Assembly: GCA_963795835.1 (NCBI GenBank)
Contig: CAWCJC010000011.1
Location: 1-64,000 of the forward strand
From: JALYXI01 sp963795835
GTDB lineage: Bacteria > Acidobacteriota > Terriglobia > Bryobacterales > Bryobacteraceae
DNA: 64,000 bases
Reading direction: 5' to 3'
In this document: positions 35,894 through 46,870 of the stretch, in pieces
Numbering within the stretch: the stretch's first letter is position 1
Layout of the letters: each line of letters starts with the position of its first letter
Position numbers and translations under genes: made by a program
Notes under the pieces: model-generated
Told to the model about the DNA's origin: nothing
Seen by the model: only the letters and a program-made list of their open reading frames with translations
The model's database searches: none

Positions 35894-36642
35894 AGACCGT
35901 GGTTCGCAGCATAGCGCCCTATGTGACGGGCCAACGGATCGAAGCGGTCGAAGTGCGTTTGGCGCGCATCTTCCGAGGTGAGGCGCCACTCGGGCGAATC
36001 ATCTCGCGAGTCACGCGGCACGGTAAATTCATCGTGCTCGAGCTTTCGCCAAGCGGGTATCTCATCATCCATTTGGGCATGACCGGCAAGCTTCGTTGGA
36101 ATGCCCCGCCGGAGAAGCACACTCACGTGATCTTTACGATGAGCGGCGGTGAATTGAGCTTTACCGACGCGCGTACCTTTGGGCGCGTGGAGGTGAGCGA
36201 AGGCTTGCCGGAGCGCGTTGCGAGATTGGGGCCCGATGCGCTGGCGGTACCGGAAGCGGAGTTTCTGGAACGGCTGCAATCGCGATCGGGACGCATCAAG
36301 TCGCGGCTGCTGAATCAGTTGTTTGTACGTGGGCTGGGGAACATCTACGCGGATGAAGCATTGTTCCGCGCGGGCATTCATCCGGGCTCGCGAACAATCT
36401 CGAAGAAGCGTGCCCTGGCGCTGCACGGGGCGGTGCAAGAAGTCCTGGGAGAAGCCGTGGCGGCGCGCGGCAGCAGCATTTCTGATTATGTGGATGCGGA
36501 AAACCAGCGCGGTTCGTTTCAGGACCAGCATCGGGTTTACGGCCGCACGGGCCAGCCCTGTATCACGTGCGGTACGCCCATCCGGCGAGTGGTGATTACG
36601 CAGCGCTCCAGCCATTACTGCCCGAAGTGCCAGAAGCGCTGA
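35872..36642 (+). CDS. mutM: Formamidopyrimidine-DNA glycosylase
   Basis: MutM excises 8-oxoguanine and formamidopyrimidines. The 256-residue protein begins PELPEVETVVR with the catalytic Pro and Glu right after Met, then HLGMTGKLRW, SFTDARTFGRVEV, NIYADEALFRAGIHP and a C-terminal Cys4 zinc finger (CITCGTP and YCPKC). The start ATG 35872 lies within the preceding membrane protein's end. The gene converges on tamB with a 1-base gap between stops. Confidence 0.96.
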   Translation: MPELPEVETVVRSIAPYVTGQRIEAVEVRLARIFRGEAPLGRIISRVTRHGKFIVLELSPSGYLIIHLGMTGKLRWNAPPEKHTHVIFTMSGGELSFTDARTFGRVEVSEGLPERVARLGPDALAVPEAEFLERLQSRSGRIKSRLLNQLFVRGLGNIYADEALFRAGIHPGSRTISKKRALALHGAVQEVLGEAVAARGSSISDYVDAENQRGSFQDQHRVYGRTGQPCITCGTPIRRVVITQRSSHYCPKCQKR

Positions 36643-36643
36643 G

Positions 36644-39600
36644 CTACTTGAAACGCTGCTTATATTGGAAATCGATGCCGAAGGCGGAATTCTCTTCACG
36701 CAGAATTACGGCTGACCATTGCTTGCTGAACGCCCACTCCACGCGCACCAATTGAGACGACGTAGAGTTGGTGTTCACCACGTAATCGAAGATGATGTTC
36801 GGTGTGATCTGCTGCTCCACCGAGAGCCGCGCGCCCGGGCTGCCTCCGCTTGTACCGCTGCCGCCACCGCCCAAACCTGGCAGCAACGGATCGATCTTCA
36901 AGCGGCTGACTCCGAAGAAGCGCTGCAAGCGTCCGGCGACCGGGTTCGCGATCGCCTGGCCTACCAAAGCAGTAGCGCCGAGTTGTTGCCAGCTCTGTTG
37001 TGTATCGGACTGGCGCGCGGCAATCGTTGGATCGTTCGGCGTCTTGCCGGTTGCGAGCAGGCCGACAATATCGGCGAACTGCAGGGGCGGATCGCTGCGG
37101 TAAGAGACGTTAAGCTTGGTGATGGGACCGGAAACGGTAAGGGTCACCGCGACGCCGCGGGCCTTTGTTTCGAGATCGATATTCAGGACCGGTTCGATCT
37201 TCACCGGGTTGTAGAAGTTGATGGTGCCCTGGTTAATGACGTACTTGTTATTGAAGAATGTGAGGTTGCCCTGCGTGATGAGGACGCGGCCCAGCAGCGC
37301 GGGATTGGCGTAGCTTCCTCGCAACTGAAGATTCGCTTCCGTTTCGAGGTCCTGGGCCAGGCCTGTTTGGAAGGTGATGTCGGGCGAGGTTTGGATGCGC
37401 ACGTCGAATCGAATGCCGGCCAGGATTCCCGTGGGCGCCTCCGAGGTGGTGACGGGAGTAGTGGCGGAAAGAATTGAGCCCAAGTCACTGCGGGGATTGT
37501 AAGAGATCTTCTGGATCGTGATATCGCCAGCCAGGACACTGCGGTCGCTGGTACCGGTTAGAGTGAGTGCGGCATCGCTTACGGAACTGACCCCTTCGGG
37601 ATAGCGAACGCGGACGCCGTTGGCCGCGGCTTCAAGGCGAAACGCGAGCGCGGGTCCGGCGAATGCGGCGAAGCCCGCCAGCTTCAGGTTGCCGCCGCCA
37701 GTTTGGGCAGTAAGCGACTCGATGGTGGCGCGAGATCCATCGAAGAGAATGCGGCCGTTGCCGTTTGAGATTCCATTCGGCAGGCCGGCATAGGCCAGGT
37801 TGACGTCTTTCAGATCTGCGCGCCCGGTGATTTGAGGCTGATCGAACGAGCCGCGCGCGGTGACATTCAGAGTGACCGTGCCCGAACTGGTGAGGTCTTT
37901 ATCGAAGACCTGCGCCAGGCCAAGATCGCCCGTTCCGAGGGCGCGCAAGTTCAGAGGTTCTTTATCGGCAAGATGGACGGTGCCCTGCAGAGACAGATTC
38001 GTGTTTTTCGCGGTGACCTTGGCGCTCTCAATGCGGAGGATCTGGTTTGAAAGGGAAACGCGAATCGGTTCCGTGGCACGGATGGTGACGTCGCCCAATT
38101 GTTTGACGGAGGCGGGGAGCGGGTCAGGCCTGAGAGCGAGCGAGGGGATTTCCAGTGTCCCCGTCATCAGCGCAGGCTTGGCGGCCGGGCCGCTCGCTTC
38201 CAGTTTTCCTTCCACGATGCCGCCCACTTGCATGGTCTGGCCCGGCTGCAGTGGCAGGAAGAGGCGGCGCAAGGTGGCAATATCGGCTTTGGCGAAGGTG
38301 GCGTTGGCTTGGGTCGGGTAATCGCCAGTAAGCTGCACGGTGGCATCGGCGCGAATCACGGACTGCGCCAAATTGCTTTCGAGATGCGCTTTCAACGTCT
38401 GGCCCTGGGTATTCGCCGTGAGCGTTGCATCCCCCAGCGGGCGGCCCTGGAGCGAGATTCCCGTGGCGTTCAGGTTGGCATTCAGATTCCCCAAATCCGC
38501 CTTCGTGCTGGTTGTATTCTTCGGGCCTTTGACCTGGCTGAGTTGCAGATTGCCTTGGGCCTTCAGCTCCACAATGCCGTTCACTCCAGGCTGCTGCTTC
38601 CGCACGTTCACGAACTGGTTGAGCTGCATGCGATTGCTTGCGACCTCAAATTGCACTTTACCTGTCAGGAAGTCTGTGGCCGCATGCGTATAAGTTGCTT
38701 TCAGATCCACTTGCTTCGTTCCGGCGCGCAATTGAAACGTGCCCGCTTGGGTGCCGCCGTTCACGTAATTCAGCTTTCCCGTGAGGCGATCAAAAGGCTC
38801 CTGATAGAGAGATCCGTTTGCGACGGTGAGGTCCGCAGTGGCCTGCGGATTCCCCACAGTGCCCGTAACTTGCGCCGTGGTGTTGAGCACACCCGAGACA
38901 GGCAGCGCGCCTTTCTGGCCCGCCAGCACCAGCAGGTCGGCAACGTTAGCGTTCTGAAGATTGACGGAGGCGTTCAGAGGCTCGAAATTTTCGGCCTTCC
39001 AATCGCGGAGGCCCGACAGAGCCCGAGAACGAAGCACGCAACATCTTATAGGCCAGCATGCCTCGAGCGACAGTAGCTCCGGTGCTCTGCGCTTTCAAGT
39101 CCGCGTCGAGCAGATCGATGGTTTGCTCCTGATAGACGAAGTTGCGTCCCGCGAGATGTCCCGCAATTTGCGGGCTGGCGAGTGCTCCCGTTACTTGTCC
39201 GTCAAACAACAACGCTGCCCGCGGACTTGGCCGACCCCAAAGAGATGGGTACGGACTTGGTGCCACCCATGGCAAGAACGGGCATGAGGTCGTTCAAGTT
39301 GTGGCTTTCGAGCCGGATCTGGAGTGAGCGCCCGAGCACGCCGGAGACATCGAGCCGGGTGTTGGGCAGCGTGAGATAGCTGGGCGCGATCGTGATGACG
39401 TCGCCCGCGCCTTGGTATTTGGCATCCAGAACGCCTTGCACCGGAAGAACACCACGAACGGGTACAACCCCGAGGCGGGTGGAGGCCACGAAATGCTGGT
39501 TGCGCGAATCGGTCAGCCGGCCATGTAGTTCGAAAGGTCCGCTGACGGCGCCATCGTAAGGCAGCTTTGCGGTAGTAGCAAGAGCGGCAAGGGTTCGAAT

Positions 39601-40719
39601 ATCGAAATGTTCCAGCTTGCCCTTTACCTGAAAGCTATCGAAGCCTTCGATTTCGCCTTCGCCAGCGAGAGTTCCACTCAAGGCGTTGACCCGCACGGTA
39701 TCGAACTTAATCTTCTTGGGGTCCGCTTCGATTCCCGCATCAAGCCGCACGTTCCGTAGGCTCAAACCCGGTTGCGCGAAGGCCACATCGCGGCCGTGAA
39801 GTTTGCCGGTGACGTCGTAATCGGAGGTGGACGCGTAGCGTATATTGCCTGCGAGCTCCACAGTTCCCGACTGCCGGGACTTCAGCTTCAGCAGCGAGCC
39901 TGCCTCTTTCAGGGAAATGTTGCCCGTGTATTGTGCAGTAACGATAGGGTTCGTGAAGCTGCTGAGGCCGCCTGAAAGTGTGAGGTGTGATTCGGCAGAG
40001 TCCAGTTTCACGCTAGAAAATTGCAACCGGTTCTTTGAGGCAACGAAGGCCAGATCCACCTGAAGCTCCGTTTTCGCGTAAGTACCATAGCGAACCTGAA
40101 GCGGGGCAAGTTTGACGGTGCCTTTGTAATCTGGGCCAGTTGGTTCATAACCCAGGTTGACCTGAAGGTTGCTGCCTACGGCATCGTAGCCGGTCGTTTT
40201 GGGAGCCTGTCCCGCGGCGTGGACTTCCACTTCGCCGTGGTTCAGCGCAAGTTCGCCCACCTTCAGATCGAGAACAGTTTGAATGGGGCTCTGGCTGTTT
40301 GCCGCGCGCGGAACCTTGGGGTTCGGGATATTTGTGGATCCATCGGCCGCCACCAGAAGGTAGGCTTTGGGTTCTTCCGCGCGCAGAAAAGCAATGTCGA
40401 TGTCGCGCTTGGCCAGAGAGACAATCTTGAGCCCAACGACAAGAACTTTGACCCGCAACAGGGGCGGCCCGCTCTTTGGTTCCGTGCCGTGTAGAACAAG
40501 ATCGTCCACTTCCCCAGTCAGCGTTTTCCAATCGAACTTGAACCTGCCGATCTCCGCCTGCCCACCAGTGGATTTCTCAAGCTCCGTCACAATGCGGGCG
40601 CGAACCTTTTCTCGCAGCCAATCGCTCTGCGCGACATAAACGCCCGTGACAGCGAGAATGAGCAGAAGCGCCACGAGCGCGGCGACGATGCCAAGCGCAA
40701 CCTTTAGCTTACGGCTCAT
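36644..40719 (-). CDS. tamB: TamB/AsmA-like translocation protein, two apparent frameshifts
   Basis: Frames from three stretches join after removing one base near 39207-39213 and one of the GGG near 39012-39014, giving a 1357-residue protein. It starts with a membrane anchor (LKVALGIVAALVALLLILAVTGVYVAQ) and an AsmA-like beta-taco region, and ends in the TamB/DUF490 domain: NLQLRGSYANPALLGRVLIT, GTINFYNPVKIEPVLNIDLE, DPPLQFADIVGLLATGK and PNIIFDYVVNTNSTSSQLV. TamB bridges the envelope and works with an Omp85 protein. Its ATG overlaps the SurA-like gene stop, which in turn overlaps the Omp85 gene, forming a three-gene operon. Confidence 0.88.
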
Positions 40720-41355
40720 GCGCCATCCTCGAAGGCTTCTTTGTGGAACTCAATGTGGGCGCGGGCTTCGGCGTCTTTCAACCACTTATCCATTTGCTGA
40801 TCAGCCCGGTCCGCGGAGAGCGTTTGCCGGATCTGTTGCCGCAGCTTTGAAATGTCGAGCTTCTTGCCAGTAGCCGGGTCCGGCAGCACTTTCGCGTTGT
40901 AATACTCTTCGACCTCCTGGCGCGACACCTGCACGACGGGACGGAAGCGAACGTCGATGAAATTAGACAAGCTTCAAGCCCCAGAGAAGATGGTTGAGCA
41001 ACTCTTTCTGCGTGATGCCCGCCTGGCGTAACGCTTGGTCGAACTCCGTTTTGTTGCGGCTTCGGCTTTTTTCGAGCTTTTCGAGCATGGCGTCCGCTTC
41101 CGGCTCCGCGCCCTCGCCATAACGGCCCAATTCCATTTCGCGGCCAACGAGCTTCTGTTCCACCAATCGCTGAGCCGCCTCGCGCTTCGCCTTGGCCGTA
41201 AATTCTGGCGGTTGATCGTTAAGAAACGCGGTCATGCGGATCTCGCTATCGATATCCGATTGCGTGATTACCTGGTTGCCGATCGTCACGGCAACGCGGT
41301 CCAGAACTTCGCCATGCGCGGCTGCGGCAAGTAAAAAGAAAAGTAAGATACGCAT
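40716..41355 (-). CDS. SurA-like periplasmic chaperone N-domain protein, one apparent frameshift
   Basis: After removing one base near 40970 the product is 212 residues with a signal peptide (MRILLFFLLAAAAHGE). It starts like SurA/PrsA (VLDRVAVTIGNQVITQSDID), has EAAQRLVEQKLVGREME and an extended helical arm, and continues as SNFIDVRFRPVVQVSRQEVEEYY and RADQQMDKWLKDAEAR. No peptidyl-prolyl isomerase (parvulin) domain is present, so it is a chaperone-only SurA-like protein. It lies between the Omp85 and tamB genes, with start and stop overlaps on both sides. Confidence 0.8.
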
Positions 41356-44310
41356 CAGAAAGCCTGCCCAATCGAGAAGAAGAATTGGAAACGATTCACG
41401 CGCTGCGCGGCGGAGACGCAGCTATTATTTGCGGTGCATGCCAACAAGGCATTGTAGTTACCGGTAAAGCCATTGAATTTTGGCGAATTCAGACCGTATG
41501 CCAAATCCACCCGAACCGGACCGATGGGCGTGCGATACCGGATGCCAAAGCCAGCCGCATGCACCATGTAATTAAAATCCTGCAAGTTGCGCTGGCTGAA
41601 CCGGAACGAAATATCGCCCGGCTTGTCGAACACGTTCCCGAAGTCATGAAAAGCGACGCCGCCGATGTTGTCACCCAGCAAGGGGAAACGCAGCTCCGTG
41701 CTGTTGAAGAAAAGCGCCGAACCACCCAACGGGAAACCGGTTCGCAAGTCGCGGGGACCAGCCTGATTCTCCGGAAAGCCGCGCAGAGAATTTGCGCCCC
41801 CGCCATAGAGGCGCTCCGCCAGCGGAATCGGGTCCGCGTCGGCGGAGGTTGTCGTGAAATTTTTGAAAGGTTCGAACGAAGGCATCACGCCGAATGAAGT
41901 CTGCCGCGCGAGCACATATTTCTTGCCAACGCGATGGTAGCTCGCATTCCGCGCGAGCACACGCAGAAAGCCGGCTTGGGAGCCGAACGCATTGGCCGCC
42001 AGACCCAGGTCGAGTGTGTTGTACATGCCTTTATGCGCGTCGGTGGGATCATCGCGCCGGTCCTGAATGAAGTTCGCCGAGAGAATTCCAATGCGCACGG
42101 ATTGAGAAAGCGAAGGAGCCAAACCGGGATCGATCTTCAGATTGGCGACGGCTACTTTCCGATATTGAAAACGAAAGAAAGCTGTCAGAGATTTTGAGAT
42201 GCGGTCCGTCAGTTGGGTGCTGGCTTCTTCGCGAGTGGCAGCGAAGGTCCGCACATCGTTTGACCGGTCATAAAGCACTGTGAAATTGGCATCAAGCTTC
42301 TCGCGACCGAAAACACGCGGAAGCAGGTAGTCCACCAGAGCGCGCCGGTTCAGGTTGGAATAGCGTGTCCGGAGACTCACGGTTTGTCCCTTGCCGAGAA
42401 AGTTGATGCGCGTGAGATCGAGAGAAACACGCGGACTGAAGCCGGCGCTTCCCGCGGGATCACTCAGGCTGGCGGCAGTGTTGCTACCCCCAATGTTGGC
42501 AATTTGCGCGCCGAAGCCCGCCGTAAACGAGTAGCGCCGCGCTTCTTCCATCTCGTAAAGGATGTATTTGCGATCGGTCTCGCCATCTTGGTTCTGGATG
42601 GCCATATTAACCTGCGGCGAACACGCCCAGATCATAAAGTCTGCGTTGCGTTTCAGCCATTTTCACAGGCGAGAGGGGATCCCCAGGGCTCAATTCGATG
42701 CGTCCGTTCACCAGCTTGGGTTTCGTGTAATTGAGTCCGCTGGTGATCACTTCCCGAACCATCTGACGCGGGCCTTCAGTGATCTTGATATGGAGGTTGA
42801 CCAGATTCGGCTTGGCTCCGGGCGTGGTGCTGTACTCAAAACTTGCGTTAGGAAAGCCGTTCTCGAAATAGTAATTCAGTATCGTGTCGCGGTCGGTGGC
42901 GACGTTGAATTCACTGAACGGCTGATCCTGCGCGCTGCTCAATGTCGGAAGAATGCTCGAAATATTCAGCCGTTCCGAGCCTTCCAGGGTAAGGCTCGAA
43001 ACCAGAAACTGCGGACCTTCCTTAATCGTGACGATCACGCTGATATCGCCGGTCTTGCCCAGGTAATCGTCCTTCGTTTCAGAGGAAACAACGACGTCGC
43101 GCAGGCCATTCGATTTGTAGAGGTTTTCGATGGTTTCTTCGTCGCGCCGCACGAACACTTCGCTAAACCGGCCCCGGCGGTATTGAAAGCTCTTGGGCAG
43201 CAGAAACATGCGCTCTCGAATGGTTTCCGTCGTGAAGTACTTATTACCCTGGATCTCCAGATGAACGAAGCGGTGGCGCTCGCCCGGGTTGATCAGGTAA
43301 TCGATCTCCTGCTTGCCTTTCACTACGCGCTCCGCCTTATATTCCACTTCGGCTTCGAAATAGCCCTTCGATTGAAATTCCTCCCGCAGATTGCGCCGGC
43401 CTTCTTCGAGAAGGTCGTTATCAACGGTGTGCTCCTGAAAGATGGGGACGTTGTCTTTGAGTGTGCTGCGTTTTACCTTGGCGCCCACCGCCCTGACCGT
43501 AACCCTGGGACCTTCCTGCATTTCAAGAGTAGGAGTGGCGCGGCGCGTACCCCTGTCATACTCCAGCGCCTTCAGTTGCACTGTGGCGAGCAGGCGATCC
43601 GATTTTTCGAATTTTGCACGCACGCCTTCCAAACCGCGGCGAACCCGCGCCTGGGTGATGGGCTGCCATTTGTTGACGAGAAATTTCTTCCACCTGGTTG
43701 CCCTGATGATCTGCTTCGACGACAACTGATAAGAGCCCGTAAGCACGGGTTCCGCGAAGTGCGCGCGCTTGCCGGCAGTGATGACAAAGTTGATGTCCAC
43801 CTGATTGGCGATTTCGGTGTATTCGATCTCTGGCTTCACCACGGCTTCGTAAAAGCCATTTAAGGTGAGCAGCCGGGAGATGTTGCCTTGCGCGGTCTTC
43901 ACTTCGGATTCGATGAACGGAGTACCCAGATCAAGGCGGGAGGCATTGACCAGCTGGCCCGGATTCGGAGGGTCCGGGATATCGCCCGTCACGGAAACGT
44001 GGCCAATAAACCAGCTGTTTTTCGTTTTGAACTGGATAGCCACCTGGTCATTGGGCGCGGGGAGCGCATCCACTTCGATATCGCGGTACCGGCCGGTGGC
44101 GTAAAGCCGTTCAATTGCTGCCTTTACGTTCGCCGCGTGGAACGGAGTGTGCGACTTCAAAGGCAGAATTGAGAGTAGTTCGGAGGCATCAAGGGGCTGA
44201 ACCGCGGGATCAAAACTGACGACAGAAATCGTCTTGCCCTCATACTGCCGCGCATCGGCAAAAACGAACCCGCAGCACAGGAAACCTGCGGCAACAAAAC
44301 GAAAAAGCAC
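41355..44310 (-). CDS. Omp85 family outer-membrane assembly protein (BamA/TamA-like), one apparent frameshift
   Basis: After removing one base near 42616 the product is 984 residues, with a signal peptide (FRFVAAGFLCCGFVFADA) and several POTRA domains: YEGKTISVVSFDPAV opens the first, and SGLNYTKPKLVNGRIELSPG is near the last. The beta barrel has RTRYSNLNRRALVDYLLP, GGANSLRGFPENQAGPRD (L6 RGF-like motif), RYRTPIGPVRVDLAYGLN and a closing RFQFFFSIGQAF. It is coupled to a SurA-like gene and tamB, so it is probably the TamA-type Omp85, though BamA cannot be excluded. Starts at GTG 44310. Confidence 0.9.
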
Positions 44311-44387
44311 CCACCTTATGTTAGCGTTGTTACCCTAACGGAATCAGTACTGCGAATCAAGAAGACCGCTACGCAAGACAAATCAGA

Positions 44388-45363
44388 TTGCCCGGAATGG
44401 GTCAAACCGGACAGTCTCGCCTGGGTGGCTCACATGTGGCAATTACCGGCTGCGGAGCGTTGGGAACCGTACAAGCCGAGACGCTGGCGCGCGCGGGGGT
44501 CGGCCGGCTCACGCTTATCGACCGTGATTTCGTTGAGTGGAGCAACCTGCATCGTCAGTTTTTGTTCGATGAGGCCGATGCCGAGGCGGGGTCGCCTAAA
44601 GCGGTAGCTGCGGCGGCGCGGGTAAGGGCCGTGAACAGCCGGGTCGCTGTGGAGGCGCGGGTGGCAGACCTGGAGCCGCGCTCCGTTCGCGAGCTTCTTC
44701 ACGGCGCGGACTTGATTCTCGACGCAACCGACAACTTCGAGACGCGATATCTGATCAACGATTATGCGCTGGAAACAGGAACCCCTTGGATTTACGGCGC
44801 CGCAGTGGGGACTTACGGGCTCACCCTGACGGTGATCCCCGGCGAGACTGCATGCTTTCGGTGCCTGTATCCCGATCCGCCTCAAGGCGCGCAGCCCACA
44901 TGTGAGACTGCGGGCGTGCTGAGCACGGTGACCATGCTGATCGCCATTCAGCAGAGCACTGAAGCGCTGAAGCTGCTTTCCGGAAATAGGGCTGCGCTTC
45001 GGGGCACCATCTTTACGGCGGATTTGTGGAGCAATGTAACCCGTGAGTCCGCGATGCCTTCGCGCGATCCGGAATGCCCGGCTTGCGGGCGGCGGGATTT
45101 CGAGTGGCTGCGAGGGCGAGCATCGCTCGCCGGTGAGTTTGTGCGGGCGGAACGCGGTGCAGATTCATGCGGAACGGCCCATGAATCTGGCTGCCCTGGA
45201 GGGGGCGCTGTGCGGGTTAGGCACCGTGCGGCGGAATGAGTATGCGTTGCGGTTTTGGACGGAGCCGTATGAGATTACTGTGTTCCCGGATGGGCGCGCG
45301 ATTGTAAAAGGGACCGTGGATCCCGGGGTGGCGCGGTCGGTTTATGCCCGATTTATCGGCTGA
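44388..45363 (+). CDS. ThiF/MoeB-type adenylyltransferase, one apparent frameshift
   Basis: The corrected product (one base removed at 45117) is 324 residues from TTG 44388. Seen: HVAITGCGALGTVQAETLA, TLIDRDFVEWSNLHRQFLF, DLILDATDNFETRYLIND, the zinc cysteines in ACFRCLYPD and ECPACGRRD, TCETAGVL (the likely thioester Cys), and a C-terminal segment LRFWTEPYEITVFPDGRAIV typical of MoeB/ThiF sulfur-carrier-activating enzymes. Upstream in frame, before the TTG, is RYARQIRL, the expected family N-terminus, but no ATG, GTG or TTG lies in that stretch, so translation may start at a rare codon or the true start is hidden. It probably activates MoaD or ThiS. Confidence 0.85.
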
Positions 45364-45377
45364 AGCCCCTTCTTTAC

Positions 45378-46347
45378 TCAGTACCCGGCGTGTTTGTCTA
45401 CCAGATTTTCTAGCGGCTCGCCCTTCATGAAGTGGTCCAGGTTGCGGTAGAAGAACAGCATCGCCTGATCTAGCCAGTCTTGTGTGTTATCGGCGCAGTG
45501 GGGGGAGAGCAACACATTTTCCATGCTGTAGAACGGATGGCCTGGGGGCAGCGGCTCCGTCGAGAAGACATCGAGAGCGGCGCCGCGGATTTGCTTCGAG
45601 GTAAGCGCTTCGAGCATCGCCGGTTCGTCAATCACAGGGCCGCGGCCTACATTCATAATCATGGCGCTCGGCTTCATGGCGCTGAAGACTTCCTTGCCGA
45701 CCAGGCTTTTTGTCTGTGGAGTCAGCGGGGCGGCGGCGACCACGTAATCGCATTGAGGGATCATTTCGAGCATTTGCTCGAAGCCATAAACGTGTTCTAC
45801 GTTGGGATCGCCTTCGGACTGTTCCGGGCGCCGGCGAACGGCAAGCACCTTCATCCCCATGGCCTTCGCGCGCCAGGCGCATGCGCGGCCAATATCGCCG
45901 TAGCCGATGATTCCCATGGTCTGACCACTGATCTCGTGAAGGTTGAACTGTTCCCAGCGGCCTGCTTTCTGGTTGCGCAGCATGCGCGGAATGTCTTTCG
46001 CGAAATAGAGAGCGCCCAAGCAGAACGAACTCCCCCAACGACTGGCTGAACACGCCGCGGCCGTTCGTGAGCGGAACGGGGCTTGCGACCAGTTCAGGAA
46101 ACAGAAGGCTGTCTAATCCAGCGGAGCGCGAGTGAATCCACTTGAGCTTCGGGCATTCCCGCAGCAACGCTTCCATCAGATTTTTCTTTGCCGCCCAACT
46201 GAGGATTACATCGGCACCGGCGGTTGCACCCGCGAAGTCTTGAAGCTGATCGCCTTCTGTGACGCGGACGCTCGCGGGCATCTTATCCATGAGCGGTACC
46301 GGCGCCTCATTGCTACCTCTGACGAGTAGAAGATTCAACATTTCCAT
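45378..46347 (-). CDS. D-2-hydroxyacid dehydrogenase family protein, one apparent frameshift
   Basis: The corrected product from ATG 46347 (one base removed near 46019-46022) is 322 residues. The Rossmann motif is TMGIIGYGDIGRACAWRAK, followed by NVGRGPVIDEPAMLEALTS, GAALDVFSTEPLPPGHPFYS and LSPHCADNTQDWLDQAMLFF. The catalytic His in SPHC and the Arg/Glu pattern match NAD-dependent D-2-hydroxyacid dehydrogenases such as PGDH-like or GhrB-like enzymes. The substrate is unknown. The gene is divergent from the small membrane protein (37 bases between starts). Confidence 0.87.
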
Positions 46348-46384
46348 TACAAGAAACGCTAACATGCTTTCGAAGGAGATCGGG

Positions 46385-46870
46385 ATGGTGAAAGGACTTC
46401 TGGTGGCGGCTTTTGTGCTGGTGTGCCTAGGGGTGATCGCGGTAAGTTACATCGTGCCGAAAATCCATGTACAGGAGCGAGACACCGGTTCAGGCGGCCG
46501 CGTAAGTGTGGAGACGCCGTTCGGTTCGGTGCATGTGAATGGGAGGAAGGATGCCGCGACCGACCTGGGTGATGTCCCTGTCTATCCGGGCGCGGAGCAC
46601 GCAAAGAAAGATGGTGGCGGGGCCGTGGTCGACATCGATTTTGGCGGTGGAGAAAAGCGGTTCTCCGTTGCGGGCGCTGAGTTTGTTACGGACGATTCTG
46701 TGGCGAAGGTACGCGAGTGGTATCGCGACCATCTTCCGGGTTGGGAGGTGAAAGGCAAAGAGATGGTTCACGTGGAGAAAGGCGTGAAGCATGTGGTTGC
46801 GGTCACAGAGCGTGACGGGCGCACGCGGATCGGGATTGCGACGATTGGCGGAGAGCCGGCAGCGAATTAA
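46385..46870 (+). CDS. Secreted or membrane-anchored protein of unknown function
   Basis: From ATG 46385, which has an AAGGAG ribosome site at 46372-46377, the product is 161 residues. One hydrophobic segment (KGLLVAAFVLVCLGVIAVSYIV) is followed by a Gly-rich stretch, then LGDVPVYPGAEHAKKDGG and VREWYRDHLPGWEVKGK, a pattern I have seen in short DUF4252-like or BON-like secreted proteins but cannot name. The ATG at 46364 is a weaker alternative. It overlaps the convergent glycosyltransferase stop by four bases. Confidence 0.65.
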   Translation: MVKGLLVAAFVLVCLGVIAVSYIVPKIHVQERDTGSGGRVSVETPFGSVHVNGRKDAATDLGDVPVYPGAEHAKKDGGGAVVDIDFGGGEKRFSVAGAEFVTDDSVAKVREWYRDHLPGWEVKGKEMVHVEKGVKHVVAVTERDGRTRIGIATIGGEPAAN

